Assembly (NCBI RefSeq): GCF_040412425.1
Contig: NC_089795.1
Location: forward strand, 81,877,663 to 81,941,662
Direction of reading: 5' to 3'
Length of the DNA stretch: 64,000 bases
Source: Macrobrachium rosenbergii
Lineage: Eukaryota > Arthropoda > Malacostraca > Decapoda > Palaemonidae
The notes beneath the pieces are model-generated. The model saw nothing but the letters and a program-made list of their open reading frames with translations, had not been told where the DNA came from and made no database searches. The position numbers and the translations under genes were made by a program. This document shows positions 24,208 through 36,059 of this stretch, piece by piece (positions within the stretch are counted from its first letter, which is position 1; every line of letters begins with the position of its first letter).

Positions 24208-24469
24208 AACCTGTTTCCTCTTACAGCAGGAAGATAACTTTAGTTACAGATTCCAGTTTACAAAGCACACGCTATCGCTTCGCTCAGGCCTCCGACTTTA
24301 TCCGGGTTTGGAACTTGCTTAAATGCAGTTGTTTGAAACGATTTAAACCCTAGAATACAGTCGTCGATTAGTTTTGCTGTCAGGTTGGTATGGATAAATT
24401 TCGGATATCGGATAATGCTTTAAAAAGTTCAAGTTTTATTATTGCAACCCGGAGTCGCCTTTAACTGGA

Positions 24470-24473
<4 letters not shown>

Positions 24474-24543
<70 letters not shown>
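24474..24543. repeat. (GA)n microsatellite
   Basis: About 35 GA units. Confidence 0.97.
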
Positions 24544-24547
<4 letters not shown>

Positions 24548-24678
24548 ATAGTGTTAGAAAAAGGTGTCAACAAGAATCGGTCCCCAAATTAGGATTTTCA
24601 AACTCGGAGTCGGGTAGACGGAAAAGAAATGGACGTTTTTCTTGAAGGTGAAGTTAATTGCATATTTCTCCTTTCCAG

Positions 24679-24798
24679 ATTCCGATGGAAATAGACACCG
24701 TCTTTTCATCGGTTACAAAGGAATCGAATCCCAAAAGGACGAAGAGGCTGATAGGATCTTCAAGGAAAAGGAGATCGCCTTTCCATCTGAATTTAAAA
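24679..24798 (+). CDS. Candidate internal exon (40 codons, unknown protein)
   Basis: A pyrimidine-rich acceptor (TTTCTCCTTTCCAG|ATTCC) and a donor (TTTAAAA|GTGAGCAT) enclose exactly 120 bases. Two of the three forward frames are open across it. One reads a charged segment (DGNRHRLFIGYKGIE, then Lys/Glu-rich); the other is basic (PKRTKRLIGSSRKRRSP). Length, phase and splice sites suit a typical invertebrate exon. No domain is recognised and no partner exon can be joined with confidence. It could be chance. Confidence 0.35.
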
Positions 24799-25177
24799 GT
24801 GAGCATAGTATACCGTCTATTCCAAGTCAGATTTTATTTAGTCATTATTCTGGTCGATCACGTTTTATATTCTTATTGTACCTTTAATATCACTAACTAT
24901 TGAACGCTTCGATAGTTTTCAATACGACCTTTGCATTCCGACGTCAAGCCTTCCTGTTCCTGTTCATTTATTTAACAAGCCATCATTTCATTATTCTCCA
25001 TTGTTTTCTGCCCTACTGTGTTTTTATAAATATGGGAAGATATGGTTGGGATTATCATCAACCTCATTACTATTCTTGGTAAGTTAATAGAACCTTATTT
25101 TTCTTGGTTTTTCCTCTCTTTCAGTTTGCCTTTGTTCGTCTTCTACATAAGCTTTCCCGTGCACTCTTTGTTGGATC

Positions 25178-25180
<3 letters not shown>

Positions 25181-25242
<62 letters not shown>

Positions 25243-25248
25243 CTCTCA
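25181..25248. repeat. (CT)n microsatellite
   Basis: About 33 CT units with one TTCT interruption. Confidence 0.97.
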
Positions 25249-25433
25249 CTTAATGAATCCTCATTTCCAATTTGGTCTGCTCATTTCACTTCCCAATCTC
25301 CTCCTAGTTGGTACTTGGTATGATATTAATCTCCTTTTCCACCGTATAAGTCTCCAGTCCAAAACAAAAGTTTGTTTGTTTTTCCAATTTTCAATTGCTG
25401 CTGTAACTCGTAGCTGTCCCTTTTTTGTTGCAG

Positions 25434-25630
25434 GGTTTTCGTTATCACAGACTGTAGGTCTCAGGTACCTGAAGTTTCCCATCTTATCAACCCGTTCCCT
25501 GCCCAGTGATATTGTGCGATCGTGCGCGATCACTGCAGTCTATCTCGTAAAGCTTGCAGCGGGGTTGGAAATGGGCATTGATATACTGAAGATTTTACTT
25601 TTAGTTTTCTGTAAAATTAAACTATTGTAA
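25434..25630 (+). CDS. Weak candidate exon (unknown protein)
   Basis: A good acceptor (CCCTTTTTTTGTTGCAG|GGTTTTCG) opens a 65-codon frame with mixed composition (GFSLSQTVGLRYLKF, later ITAVYLVKLAAGLE). It runs into the dispersed TGTCCGTCCGC repeat and stops at 25628-25630. A repeat at the 3' end argues either for a gene end recruited from a repeat or for a chance frame. No domain is recognised. Confidence 0.2.
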
Positions 25631-25700
25631 CGGCTTTGTCTGTCCGTCCGCAGTTTTTCTGTCCGCCTGTGCAGGTTCACATTAACGTTCAGTTTTTCCT
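25600..25700. repeat. Dispersed repeat with TGTCTGTCCGTCCGC
   Basis: TTTTAGTTTTCTGTAAAATT followed by AAACTATTGT..GGCTTTGTCTGTCCGTCCGC matches the segment at 63810-63870. I recall this motif from repeats of decapod genomes; the element type is unknown. Confidence 0.6.
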
Positions 25701-26084
25701 CCACAGGCCCACAGTGCAGGCATTACTGAACGTTAGTGGCGGCCTTTAGACGTAAAACTATGGGAGAACCAAGATCAAAAGCGCAAGTAAAACATCGCCA
25801 ATTTACGCGGTAGAGAGTGGTAGGTACCTGTAGAGGTCTTGCCGCTGTCCTCTCGAGCACAGCGACAAACTAAAATTTCTTAGGTCATTTATATGGCAAT
25901 AGCTCAATTACCGAGTTCTTAACCTGATCTAAAATTGCAGCAACAGGATTAAAGAATTGGTATTTATAGTTTTTCGTTTCTAATTTGCAACTCATGATCT
26001 CTCTTTCGCTTGCCTGTGTTTCAGTTCATTTAGGGTGAATGACTTAAGCAAATCTTTTGTGTCGTTCTTTGAATTTGCGTTTGT

Positions 26085-26087
<3 letters not shown>

Positions 26088-26159
<72 letters not shown>
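26088..26159. repeat. (AT)n microsatellite
   Basis: About 35 TA units. Confidence 0.97.
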
Positions 26160-26161
<2 letters not shown>

Positions 26162-26648
26162 TTATTATGAAAAAGTATGCTATGCAGATAAAATATAAAT
26201 GAATAAACATCCACGTTGACTGTTAAATTTTACTGAGAAACGTGGAAAAACATGGTCAATATCAGTGTCTTCGAAAAAGAAAGTCGGGTTGGGGGTGAGG
26301 GGTGGGCTGCGATTTAAGTAAGAGAACAGGTTTTTAAAATTTGTGATAAAGCCTAGGAAAAATCGTGAAATCTTTTGAAAAACGTAGTTTTAGAGAGCCA
26401 AAATATGTTTAATAAAAAAACAAACAAATAAAAACTGGAGAATACCTACCTTCAGCTAGTTACAAGAGGTACCAATAATTGAAAGGAAACGTTCTGTGCA
26501 AAAAAAATAGCACTAGTATTGCCCATTTTTCCAGTTTAGCATAAGTTTATAGCCAATATTTTCTTTTATTCCGTTATGTATTGTTTAGAATAACCATTTT
26601 CTGTAAAATTTTGAGTTTTATAATCTTATAATAAAATTTTAATTAAGA

Positions 26649-26808
26649 GTGAATCTCGTTAAACCCACCACAACGCTCATTGGCTGCTTGGAATCGGAAA
26701 TGCACGGAATACTGGAACCGAAAGTTACCGGATCCGTGGAAGGGGAACCGGTCCGCACAGAACTCTGCAAAAGGTGCTTAGTATTAGCTTATGAAGTACT
26801 CTTTTATG
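26649..26808 (+). promoter_or_regulatory. Candidate CpG-rich first exon
   Basis: A CpG-dense stretch (about ten CpG between 26660 and 26760) contains an inverted CCAAT box (ATTGG near 26688). It ends in a donor-like TTATG|GTGAGTCAAG (intron from 26809). The block is open in one frame, though without an ATG in a good position. In an AT-rich window this combination suggests a promoter and first exon; no downstream exon is proven. Confidence 0.28.
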
Positions 26809-27360
26809 GTGAGTCAAGTGTTGATACTGAAGCTCTCCCTGGTGTATAATATGTTATTTAATTGTTAGATTAGCCTGTTGAAAATACATTGTCGACCATG
26901 CTAGGGTAGTACCCTACTGAGGGCATGGTGCTTGTGTTTTTCCACCAATAGGAATGTTTTATAAAAACATTAGGTCATACAATAGGCTACTGTAAGTATT
27001 TTATTCCTCGCCAGTACCAAATTTGATGTAAAAAATTATCGAATAATGATAATTTTCTCATTTTTCTTCACGGAATATCCGTTAGGGGTCAAGTGAATTA
27101 GTTTTCTTTTTGCAATAAAACTAGGCAAATATTGTCATGGTTAGCCTATTGCCCAGATAGCCTACATGAACCACGAATTTTTTCGACGAGTAATGTTTTA
27201 TGCTTTCCTAAAAGTGTTTTTGCAGCAGACTACTCGTTTTTTGCTATTTTTCTACCCTAGCCCATCCCCCCTCACCAGTGCAAAACAATTTTTGGCTGGG
27301 CCAAACCGAAAACGAGTGCAATGCATCTATCAGAAAAGTAGGATAGCCTATGCCTCAGCC

Positions 27361-27765
27361 TAACCTAACTTAGAACACGTTAAAAGTCACAAAGGCTGAA
27401 AATACTTGGAGTAGGCCTATACTAACCAATGGCACTGGGTCCTTACCTGGCCCAAAGCAAAGGAACCCCCTCCTCCCCCTCCCCAACCTTAATATAGGAT
27501 GCTTGGATACTTGCCAGGTCCCCCCCCCAACTCCCCTGGCCATGTTTGACCTAGAGCATCATAAGAGAATGTGCATGGATGTGTCAGAATAACCCAAATT
27601 AGGTCACCAGGTCCTTACCTGACCAAGGGACAAAGAGAACCTCCCCCTTTCCCCCCATAGTCTTACCTAGAGCACCCATTAAAGTTACGTACAGAGGTGC
27701 ATCCTACCTAATGTAAGCTGCCAGATTCTTACCTGGTTGTGCCCCCACCCCCTACCCTGCCATTC
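27361..27765. repeat. Diverged tandem repeat, about 3.5 units of roughly 115 bp
   Basis: Each unit carries a CCTAGAGCAC/ACTTAGAACAC-like start, a central GCCAGGTCCTTACCTGG-like core (27442, 27510, 27602 and 27721 regions) and a C-rich CCCCTCCCCC end. The units are well diverged, so the array is old. Confidence 0.7.
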
Positions 27766-27989
27766 CATTCCAAAACCCATTCTCGTTAAAGGATTTGAAT
27801 TTTTGTTACACACGTTGGGGTAAGTTAATAATTTGCTTCATACTCGATTCTTTACAGTTTTTGCTTTTGCATTCCTCTCTCACTAGAAATTCACAGGCTT
27901 TTCATGAACACCAGGGGCAAGTGGTTGAACAGGCTATATGATTAGTAGTTCTATTCGAATCTTCTCCAGTTAGGGAAAGTTATGTCTTA

Positions 27990-28397
27990 ATCTGCAGATT
28001 TGCTGGTGATGAGCACTGTCAACTCAAAGTTGATGGGAGTTAATACTGGGTTTTTGGTACTCTGCATAATAAATGAGTGTAAACTTTGGCACTGTATACT
28101 CAACATTATGGCAGCCATGGAAAAGCATTTGTGAATGGTGACGTTGCTGATTGGCTGGGATATTTCCCTGGTAGTGAAGTGAATCAACTCTATCTTAACA
28201 TAATTGTTTGTACAGTGTTTTCATAATGCATGTGTTTACTTTACAGTAACCTACAAGACTAGGGTTTGAGGTAAGGTTTAGACTTGGGGTTGATCTTAGG
28301 CACTTACGGTACATTGTTATACCGTACATAATACTTTTATTTTATCTGTAGATTTATGGTTTAAATTACATGGTGTATTTAGTATGCAGCAGCTTAC
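27990..28397. other. AT-rich noncoding DNA
   Basis: No gene or repeat recognised. Confidence 0.4.
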
Positions 28398-28399
28398 TA

Positions 28400-28689
28400 C
28401 AGTAAAGCCCCTGGACTCGCGTTCTCTCAATACACGGACTCAGCGATTCACGGATATCTGTATGGAACACATATACACATTATTTCGTGGAAAATTTGCT
28501 TATTCGCGTTATTTTTCACTGAGAAATATTCACTAGTTATTGTATTTTCATATATTCATGACTAAATGGACTTTTGGTGATAAAATTAATAAAACACTCG
28601 GGTACTGTATAGGCATTTTTAGAGTCGGTTTTAAGTATTCACGGGGCGGTTGTCGTACACATCCCCCCCTGAACACTGGGGGTCGACTG
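28400..28689. mobile_element. Tigger/pogo-like MITE with TA duplication
   Basis: The 290-bp element starts CAGTAAAGCCCCTGGACTCG and ends GGGGGTCGACTG, giving imperfect terminal inverted repeats (CAGTaaagCCCC and CAGTcgacCCCC). TA flanks both ends (28398-28399 and 28690-28691). Internal TCGCG..TTCACGGATA sequence resembles Tigger-type elements. There is no transposase. TA target choice and CAGT termini are typical of the pogo branch of Tc1/mariner. Confidence 0.75.
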
Positions 28690-29229
28690 TAATTGTATGT
28701 TCTTTATATTAAGTGTAATCAGCCATAGCTTGAATAATGACTTGATTTGGACACTTTTCTTGCTATAGTACTGTTATTTAGTTACTGGTTTGTTTGGTGC
28801 TGCAAGATGTATGCTATATGCTTAGTTTGTTATGAACTGTAATGATTAAGAGTTTGTAGGGTAAGCTATGTCCTTTGGCAAGGTTGGTTAGGGTTTTAAG
28901 TAGACAAAGCCAGGTTATTTGTCAGCCATAAAAGTGTGTTACATAATACTGCCTGGTGTTTGGGTTCATTTACAGTATATAAATAGTTTAATACAATGCT
29001 TGTTTAGTTTTGTGTAGTAATTTTGATCAAAATCAATAACCCAAGTAGTGATGGGGCAACCATCTGGACCCTTATATTTTGACTGCCAAAGTAATTGATT
29101 TAATGCAGTTTTACAAAACTACCAAATTGATATGTGGCCTATTGTGACATTAGACAGAATGATCCAGTATGTATGGGGAACAGAGGGATACTGCAAAGAA
29201 TTTCCCCCTTATTTTGCTTGCTAATTTGA

Positions 29230-29256
29230 TTTTTTTTTTTTTTTTTTTTTTTTTTT
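29230..29256. repeat. Poly(T) tract
   Basis: 27 consecutive T. It could be the reverse complement of a poly(A) tail, but no element body is recognised beside it. Confidence 0.9.
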
Positions 29257-29300
29257 GTAAATACTACTGTTTATATATGACTCTTTTGATTTATCTTGAT

Positions 29301-29354
29301 ATGGAATTATATTGTACTCCTCTGCTTATGGAATTATATTGTACTCCTCTGCTT
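29301..29354. repeat. Tandem duplication, 27-bp unit
   Basis: Two identical adjacent copies of an ATGGAATTATATTGTACTCC-type unit. Confidence 0.95.
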
Positions 29355-29523
29355 AATTTAACTCCATATGGGGTGTGTATTCTGTGGGAGCCCTAGCAGA
29401 TTTATGACCCAATGTAGCTTACTCCTGAATTTGTGCTCATTTTAATTCTATACCTACTGATTATAATGATACCTAGAATTGTGCTCAATAGGTTAGTGGG
29501 AATTAAACATTTCAAACACATGG

Positions 29524-30360
29524 TTGATGATTTTTTTCATTGAAAATTCACAATATTGTAAAATCTGTGCATCATTTTAATGCACTAGAAAGATTGGATA
29601 ACTTGACAGTGGTGTGAAAATTTTGGAAACAATTTTTTTCATCATTTTACTCTTGTGTTCCATTACCAGTTCATTGGAATGTCTCCTACTTATGATACTC
29701 TTGAATTGCAGGTGTGGTTTTAAAGCCAAACTATGGAAAAATTAGGCAATGCAAGTATTAGACCCAAGAGTCTTCTGTACCAGATGCAAGTTCAGAAAAG
29801 TTTGGGAGAAAGTAAGTATTCTTAATTTTTAGTATTGCTTAGTTCCCAAGTAGCTGTTTATATTATGCAGTGTAAAAGTTAAAAAGAGTGTGATGCTCCT
29901 AGTTTGGCTGTGTACATTTAATTCGAGTAATTGCTGAATTTTTTTCCATTGAATGTTCACATTACCTGTATAGTGAAGCTTTTATGCAGAATTAATGCAT
30001 TATAAAGGTTGGGTAGACTTGGCAGGGGTAGTGAAATTTTTGGAAATTGACCAGTTTTCCTATATAATTGTGCTTTGTGTGTCATTTATGATACTGGATA
30101 GGACATCTTGTACCTAATAATTATGTACTCTTGAATTGCAGGGTTACTTGAAAAGCCAAGATTCAGGAAGATGAGGCAATACAGGTGTTAGATCTAAGAG
30201 TCTTCTGCAGCAGAGGCAAGTTCAGAACTATAAAAAAGTACTTACTCTTTATTCTCAGTATTGTTTAGTGCCAAAGAGCTAATTATACAGTATATACACT
30301 ATAATAGTTAAAAAGAATGGTTCTGAGTAGGGACTATACATTTAGTTGGAGTAAATGCTG

Positions 30361-30400
<40 letters not shown>

Positions 30401-30800
30401 AATATTCAGTTATAGTACTATATTGTTAAACAGTTACTTTGTGTCAATGAATCTCCAAGATTGGGTAAACTTAGTAGTGGTAGGAAAGTTGTAGAATGTT
30501 TGCTAGTTTTTGTACATAATGTTGCTTTGTGTTCATTTACAAGATCTATGGAATGTCTTTCACTAACGATGTACCCTTGAATTGCAGGTATTCATGTAAG
30601 ATGAAGAATGCAGGTGCTACTCAGGTGTCTTCTGTACCAGAGACGTGTTCAGAATTGTGCAGAAGAAAGTATGTATATTTAATTGTCAGTATTTGGTACA
30701 AATTAGCTAATTATATTACGCAATGTAGTAGGTTCGAAATATTGACTCTACATTTATTAAACATGGATATGAAATGTACTTCCTTCTTAATTTCCAGAGT
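29524..30800 (+). repeat. Triplicated module of about 430 bp with exon-like core
   Basis: Three diverged direct copies each contain, in order, a T-rich start with a TTGAAxxTTCAC-like motif, a GATTGGGTARACTTGRCAG segment, an acceptor CTCTTGAATTGCAG (ending 29711, 30141 and 30587), a core with GAGTCTTCTG and AAGTTCAG, and a donor (GTAAGTATT at 29812, GTACTTACT at 30238, GTATGTATA at 30669). The cores are 100, 96 and 81 bases. No frame is open in all three, so coding use is doubtful; a noncoding RNA with duplicated exons or a plain tandem repeat is more likely. A poly(T) tract of 37 lies at 30363-30399. Confidence 0.7.
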
Positions 30801-31254
30801 TTTTGTATGAGCAATCTGTATTAACGGAGACATAAATTATGTACAGTACGATATTCTATGGCTAGTTTATATAATTAGAAATTGACTTTTTAAATGACAT
30901 AAGAGAAACTATATTAATTAGAATACACAAAACAGTTACATCATCTTGCAGTATGTCTTGTATTTTTCCAGAATTTAGTTTTAAGCATATTTTTTTACAG
31001 CTCATTTATCTAGCGTAGTAAATCTTTTAATAAAACTTATGTTGAAAACCTTGTCAGCAAAATGAGACTCAAGATGAGGCATAATTACAAAGGGAATTTT
31101 ATGAAATTTGCTAGATTTTATCCCCTTTAAAATAAGGTTGTTCAGTGTGGAATAGTTTCAGATTTCTCCCTTTATTGTCACATGCTCATCCAAAGGTGGT
31201 TTCAAGTTTTAATATATCTTGATGGTTTTTAAAAGGTAAAGGCATTAACCCTAA

Positions 31255-31259
<5 letters not shown>

Positions 31260-31338
<79 letters not shown>
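31260..31338. repeat. (CT)n microsatellite
   Basis: About 39 CT units. Confidence 0.97.
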
Positions 31339-31339
<1 letters not shown>

Positions 31340-33414
31340 GTTGCTGATTTCTTTTTTATCAGTATTTTTTGGCTACTGTCAATACCTGTTAATAAAAATT
31401 CAAAGGGTGTTGTATGAGAGTGTTTGAATTTATACAAAATTCCCTGGGTTAATGGTATTTTTGGTTTGAATTTTTATTTTTTAGTTATTAAAAGCACCTT
31501 TGAACAGTAAAGGATAAAAAATCGTAGCCTTTTTTAAGCATATCTTGGTATTTTTCATAATTAAAGAACACAGCATTCCCATGTATTGGATGATAATCAA
31601 AGTTTGTGATTTTTCATTGCAAGAGGTAGTGGGAGGGGAAAGTGGCATATAGTTTGTATACACTGTTCAAAAACTTATACAGATTTTTATACTTTACCTC
31701 TAATATGTTGAGTGTATAGTCTGTACATTTGTTGGTCACAGGTAATGAATGTGGGGACATGTTTAACAATGCACCTTAAACCAGTTAGCCTCTTGCATGA
31801 GTTTTGTTGGTATTTCATGTTTTCTGTACGTTTATCATATTGATACACGCAGTTACTTATGTTTAATTTTTCTTAAGAGTTTGACAGTTGAAAGCAATAG
31901 CCACACCCAACTACTGGGTGTTCCAACGTAATGAATAAAAGCTTTTTACGGTATAGTGAATTACTTTCATAAAGTTTGTATATACCGAGTTGCATCCTTA
32001 CCCCACACCCATCCTTTAACTGCTAAACAACAAGGTTGAATGACATAATGTGTATTTCAGTAAAAATCTTGTGCATTTGTGTGTGTTCATTTTAAGATTC
32101 AAGGGTCCTTTGGTCACTCAGAAAAATTAATTCTCTCTCTCTCTCTCTTTCTCTCTCAAACCTCTTGATCAATTGCCCCGTGAACCAGAATTTTAAGGAC
32201 AACTGCAAATGACAGTAGCTCAGCAGTGTCTTCATAAGGCTGAGGTGTTAGCTTTCTTATAACCCTCTCCTCTTATCCTGTATTGGGACAGGATTGTTGT
32301 TATATGGTACTTCTGGCAGTTGTGTACTTTTTAACAAGAAGCCCCATTTTGTTTGTTGGGAGAGGTTTATTGGTCGATTGGTTCCATACTAGCTAGGTTC
32401 AAAATGAAGGTTCTTTTTAGTAGGGCCACTGAAATTTTTAATTGGCATTGTAATTACAAGGGTATCCTAATTTTAGCATTCAAATATCCAGGATTGTACA
32501 GGAATCTGCTATTGTGGTGGATTTTTAGAAGGGTCTTTGAATGCCTAATGAAATAATCAAGAATTACAGTGTTTGTAGTTTTTATGATTTTTATCAAAAT
32601 AAACTCATGTCAACTATATTAAAAGTCCAATTATGGTAAAATTTAAAATGTGCTTTGTTTTTCTTTAACAGGTCAGTTCAAGTACTTAATGTGTTGGTAA
32701 ATTGCCATAGACTTCATCTGTTTTCTGTAGTTTCTAAGGATTTGAGACTGATTATCAGTACATACCTGAATTAATGGTTATCAGAGTATAATTTTGTTGT
32801 TCATAATGATAAAGTTCATTTTGCCATAACCATATGGTTCTCTGTGACCACTCCTGTTGTGAATAATTAGGCAGGTTGTTGGTTACAGAGGAGTATTGAA
32901 ATACACTTGTGTATTTTTGAGTGTTGTGTAACACACATTATGTAGGCCTTTGGTGTCAACCTCGAAATTAAAATCTTTGGTTTTCAGACTATTTTGTTTA
33001 GCACTGTCATTTTTCTTGGTTGTTACCCCTTCTACTGTTTTCTTAGAGTTTGCAGCATAATGCTGCCTTTTTTTTTTTTTTTTTTTTATCAAAGAACGCT
33101 TTTTGGTATGTATGTGCTGTATCTTGTAATGATTGAAGGTAGCATCCTTGAATTTAAGGTTTTGCTACTTGGTTATCTCGTCACAAGCGTTTGCAGCACA
33201 TTCTTTCATAACTGTCCTAAAACTGAATGAGATAGTTTTTTGGGTCTGTCAGTGGTTCCAATTTCTTTATGTGAAAGCTTGGAAGTATGGTGCTATTTGT
33301 AGTAGCCTGACCTTTTGAGTATTGTCTTGTTTGCATAGACAGATACCTAGACAAGTCTTCTGCAGCTTGAGCTACTGAAAATAGTACGATTGCAAGCTGG
33401 TTCATCCCATAGAA
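31339..33414. other. AT-rich noncoding DNA
   Basis: No supported gene. It contains a short (CT)n run at 32131-32157 and a T tract at 33067-33087. Confidence 0.45.
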
Positions 33415-33430
33415 CTTGGAATGAAGTTTT

Positions 33431-33718
33431 CCCTGTAGGTGGGGTACAGTTTACCTCATGTAGTGCACAGGCATTATTTAAAGGTACTGTATTTGCAGCA
33501 TCCCTTCAGGCCCTAGCTGCAGCCTCTTTCATTCCTTTTACTGTACCTCCATTCATATTTTTTCCACCCCCTCTAACAATTTTCGTAGTGCATCTGCAAG
33601 GTTTTCCTCTTGTTACACTTTCAAACCTTCTTACTGTTCATTTTTCCCTTTCAGCATGGAATGATCTCATAGGTCCCAGCACTTGTTCTTTGGCCTAAAT
33701 TCGATATTTTATTCTGCT
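33431..33718 (-). mobile_element. Decapod-type SINE (family 1), minus strand, with TSD
   Basis: A 288-bp reverse copy flanked by an exact 16-bp duplication, CTTGGAATGAAGTTTT (33415-33430 and 33719-33734). It shows the family landmarks in reverse complement: CCCTAGCTGCAGCC, TACTGTACCTCC, GGTTTTCCTCTTGTTACA and ATAGGTCCCAGCACTTG. Confidence 0.92.
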
Positions 33719-33734
33719 CTTGGAATGAAGTTTT

Positions 33735-34788
33735 GAATGCAGCTTAGTTATTGACTGAGCAGATGAAGTATGCTCATTTATTCATTTTGGATGGAAGGAG
33801 GCAAGGGGGCTGTCTCAAATGGACAAGAGTCATACTTAGCAGCATCTTTGCAAATATATACTGCTAGTTCTTGGATTCTATCTCCATGTCTGCAGTTGAC
33901 TGACATTTAGAATTTTAAGCTTTTCTTTCTCTGAAATGTTTGTGATAAATCTGTTTTATCTTGAATATGCAGATTTAATGTTGGTTCATTGTTGTCTATG
34001 GCCACATTTAGCTGTTTGGACAAGTTAGCCATAGTGAACATTTTTGTGGACTGGTGGTTGTGAAATATGTCTGCCAGTCTCTCAGATGGAATCATTTTGT
34101 TTCCCTTGTCAAAATGTTGGTTATGGTTATTTTCATTTCAATTCTGGGGGCACACGGTTAAAAGGTACTGGTGCTGGACACTCTTGATAGAGCGCAATAA
34201 AAAGCTAGCAGCTTATGGCTTATCAAAATTATTTTTGTTATAAACTTTTAATTCATTGATTACTAGTTATCCACACGATTTGTTTCTGCAGAATGATTGT
34301 CGTACGAATGCACAGTTTTTTTAGGTCCTGTGAACTTCAACCGTTCTTCTTGGGAGAGTAGTAGAGATGTAAAACTGTTTCCTTAGATGTGTAAAAAGTA
34401 AATATGTGCTATAAAGTTGTACAGTATGTTTAAATGGAAGAACCCAAGAGTATTCTATCAATTATTGGAGGGTGCAGTTTTAGCTCTGAGCTATCAGTGT
34501 TTAAAAAAACCTGTAATCCAAAAGCTTCAGGTAATAGAACCAACCCCCAATTAAGAAAAAATCAGCGTTCTTAAATTTTATATTTTCATAAAATCTGTGT
34601 AGTGCTTATGTTTGAATATGTTTCTCTCCATGTGTTGTTGCCTTTTTACCCAGTCTCTCCCTCACCCTAATGTTAAATGTCATGATAGGATGATTTATTT
34701 TGTATAGAAAACCTTGATGCATCACATGACTTTCATTGAAAGAAAGTGGTGAAATTTAAACTTATTGAAATAAGTGATTGTGCTTACC

Positions 34789-34790
<2 letters not shown>
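33735..34790. other. AT-rich noncoding DNA
   Basis: No gene or repeat recognised. Confidence 0.4.
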
Positions 34791-34877
<87 letters not shown>

Positions 34878-34886
34878 CTCTCTCTC
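34791..34886. repeat. (AC)n-(TC)n microsatellite
   Basis: About 42 AC units followed by a short CT run. Confidence 0.97.
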
Positions 34887-36059
34887 CTGTGGATGTTTAA
34901 GTAGCTCTGAAATCAGTGATACAAATGGAAGGAACACTGAATGTAAATGAAGGAAATACAGATGTATAAAAGTTTAAAAGTTTACATGAAGCTGTTTCAC
35001 GAAGTTTTACATTATCTGTGGAAGAAAGTAAATGCAGGAAGAATAGAGGTAAGTTTAAATGGAAAAATAAATGCAAACTCAAAACCTTTTAATTAAATAA
35101 TTACAAGGAAAACTGAACATTATTGTAATTCTTGTTGTTGTGGCAGTTCCTTTAGCCTCTGTATGTCTAGGTCCAAACAATTGCCACACCCTCCAGTAAT
35201 ATACGGAATCATTTCTGTATCTAGTTAATGAATAAAAAAGCTTTAGTGCTTGACTTCTAACTACATTTATTCATATGTCATTCCCCCTCTTCTAATGTAA
35301 AATGTCAAGGGTTTTTTCATTTAACGTTACCTAACATTACAGTAGTTTAATTAAGAGTGATTATCAGTTTTAGTGGGTTTTTTATGAGTAATGAAGTATA
35401 TATGTACCTTTTTAGCCCAGTGTATTGTTGAAATCTTATCTAGTGTATATTAAGTGGGTACAGCATTTTGACCACTTAGAGAGGCTTCTAACCACCTTTG
35501 GTTTGGTGCAAGAGACATTTGTAGGTCCTATTTTGATAAAGCAAAGGCATGTAAGAACTGATTCATTACATACTTCGCATAGGTTAATAAATTGTTCATA
35601 GCATTGAGCTTGATAGTTGTTCCTACACAAATACAAACCTTTGTTCTTTGAATTGGTTTTAGCTTGCAAAAGTGAGCTGGAACAGCATTTCAGACTTACT
35701 GACCAGGTAGTTAACTACTGACAAGCCAGGGGAACCCTGTCCACTAGTCTGTGTACACACTGCTTTGCTTCTGGCTGCCACCAAGTTCAGATATATCTCT
35801 GGACTCAGCATGACTTTGTTGTTTGAACTTTTCAAGAATAAACTTGAGTACTGTATTCCTTTTCCTTCTTTGATTCTTTACTATCGTTGTATTATTATAA
35901 TACAAACCTGTCTGTTGGTATTCCTAGCAAGGACGAATTTTTGGGGCCATCCAGAGCAAGGGTGAATGACCCGTTTGTGCAGCTCGTCCATGCCTCGTTT
36001 CTCACTCTGTGGACTGGGTATGGGCTGCAGTGAGCTTAGTGCTCTCCCTGCTTCACTGC

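Larger units (their letters stand above)
15774..24211 (+). mobile_element. Tandem LTR retrotransposon: LTR-gag/pro-LTR-gag/pro-LTR
   Basis: Three near-identical LTRs (15778-16397, 19660-20300, 23559-24207) alternate with two near-identical internal regions of about 3.26 kb. The outer left flank ends AACC(T) (15774-15778) and the outer right flank starts with the same bases (24208-24212), which is the target-site duplication expected if the structure occupies one insertion site. The usual explanation is unequal recombination between LTRs of alleles or sister chromatids. The internal regions encode Gag and an aspartic protease; I find no YxDD reverse transcriptase, RNase H or DDE integrase in any frame. 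PBS and polypurine tracts are annotated separately. The element is therefore non-autonomous by content. Its coding strand is strikingly purine-rich. The clade is not assignable without pol. Confidence 0.9.

Noticed and set aside
25040..25082. 16-codon Gly/Tyr-rich ORF MGRYGWDYHQPHYYSW, overlapping a donor-like GTAAGT
   Set aside because: Too short and with no upstream acceptor or signal peptide; a cuticle-like composition alone is not evidence.
32630..32700. Acceptor and donor pair around a 30-base island
   Set aside because: The island has weak signals and stop codons, and no neighbouring exon.
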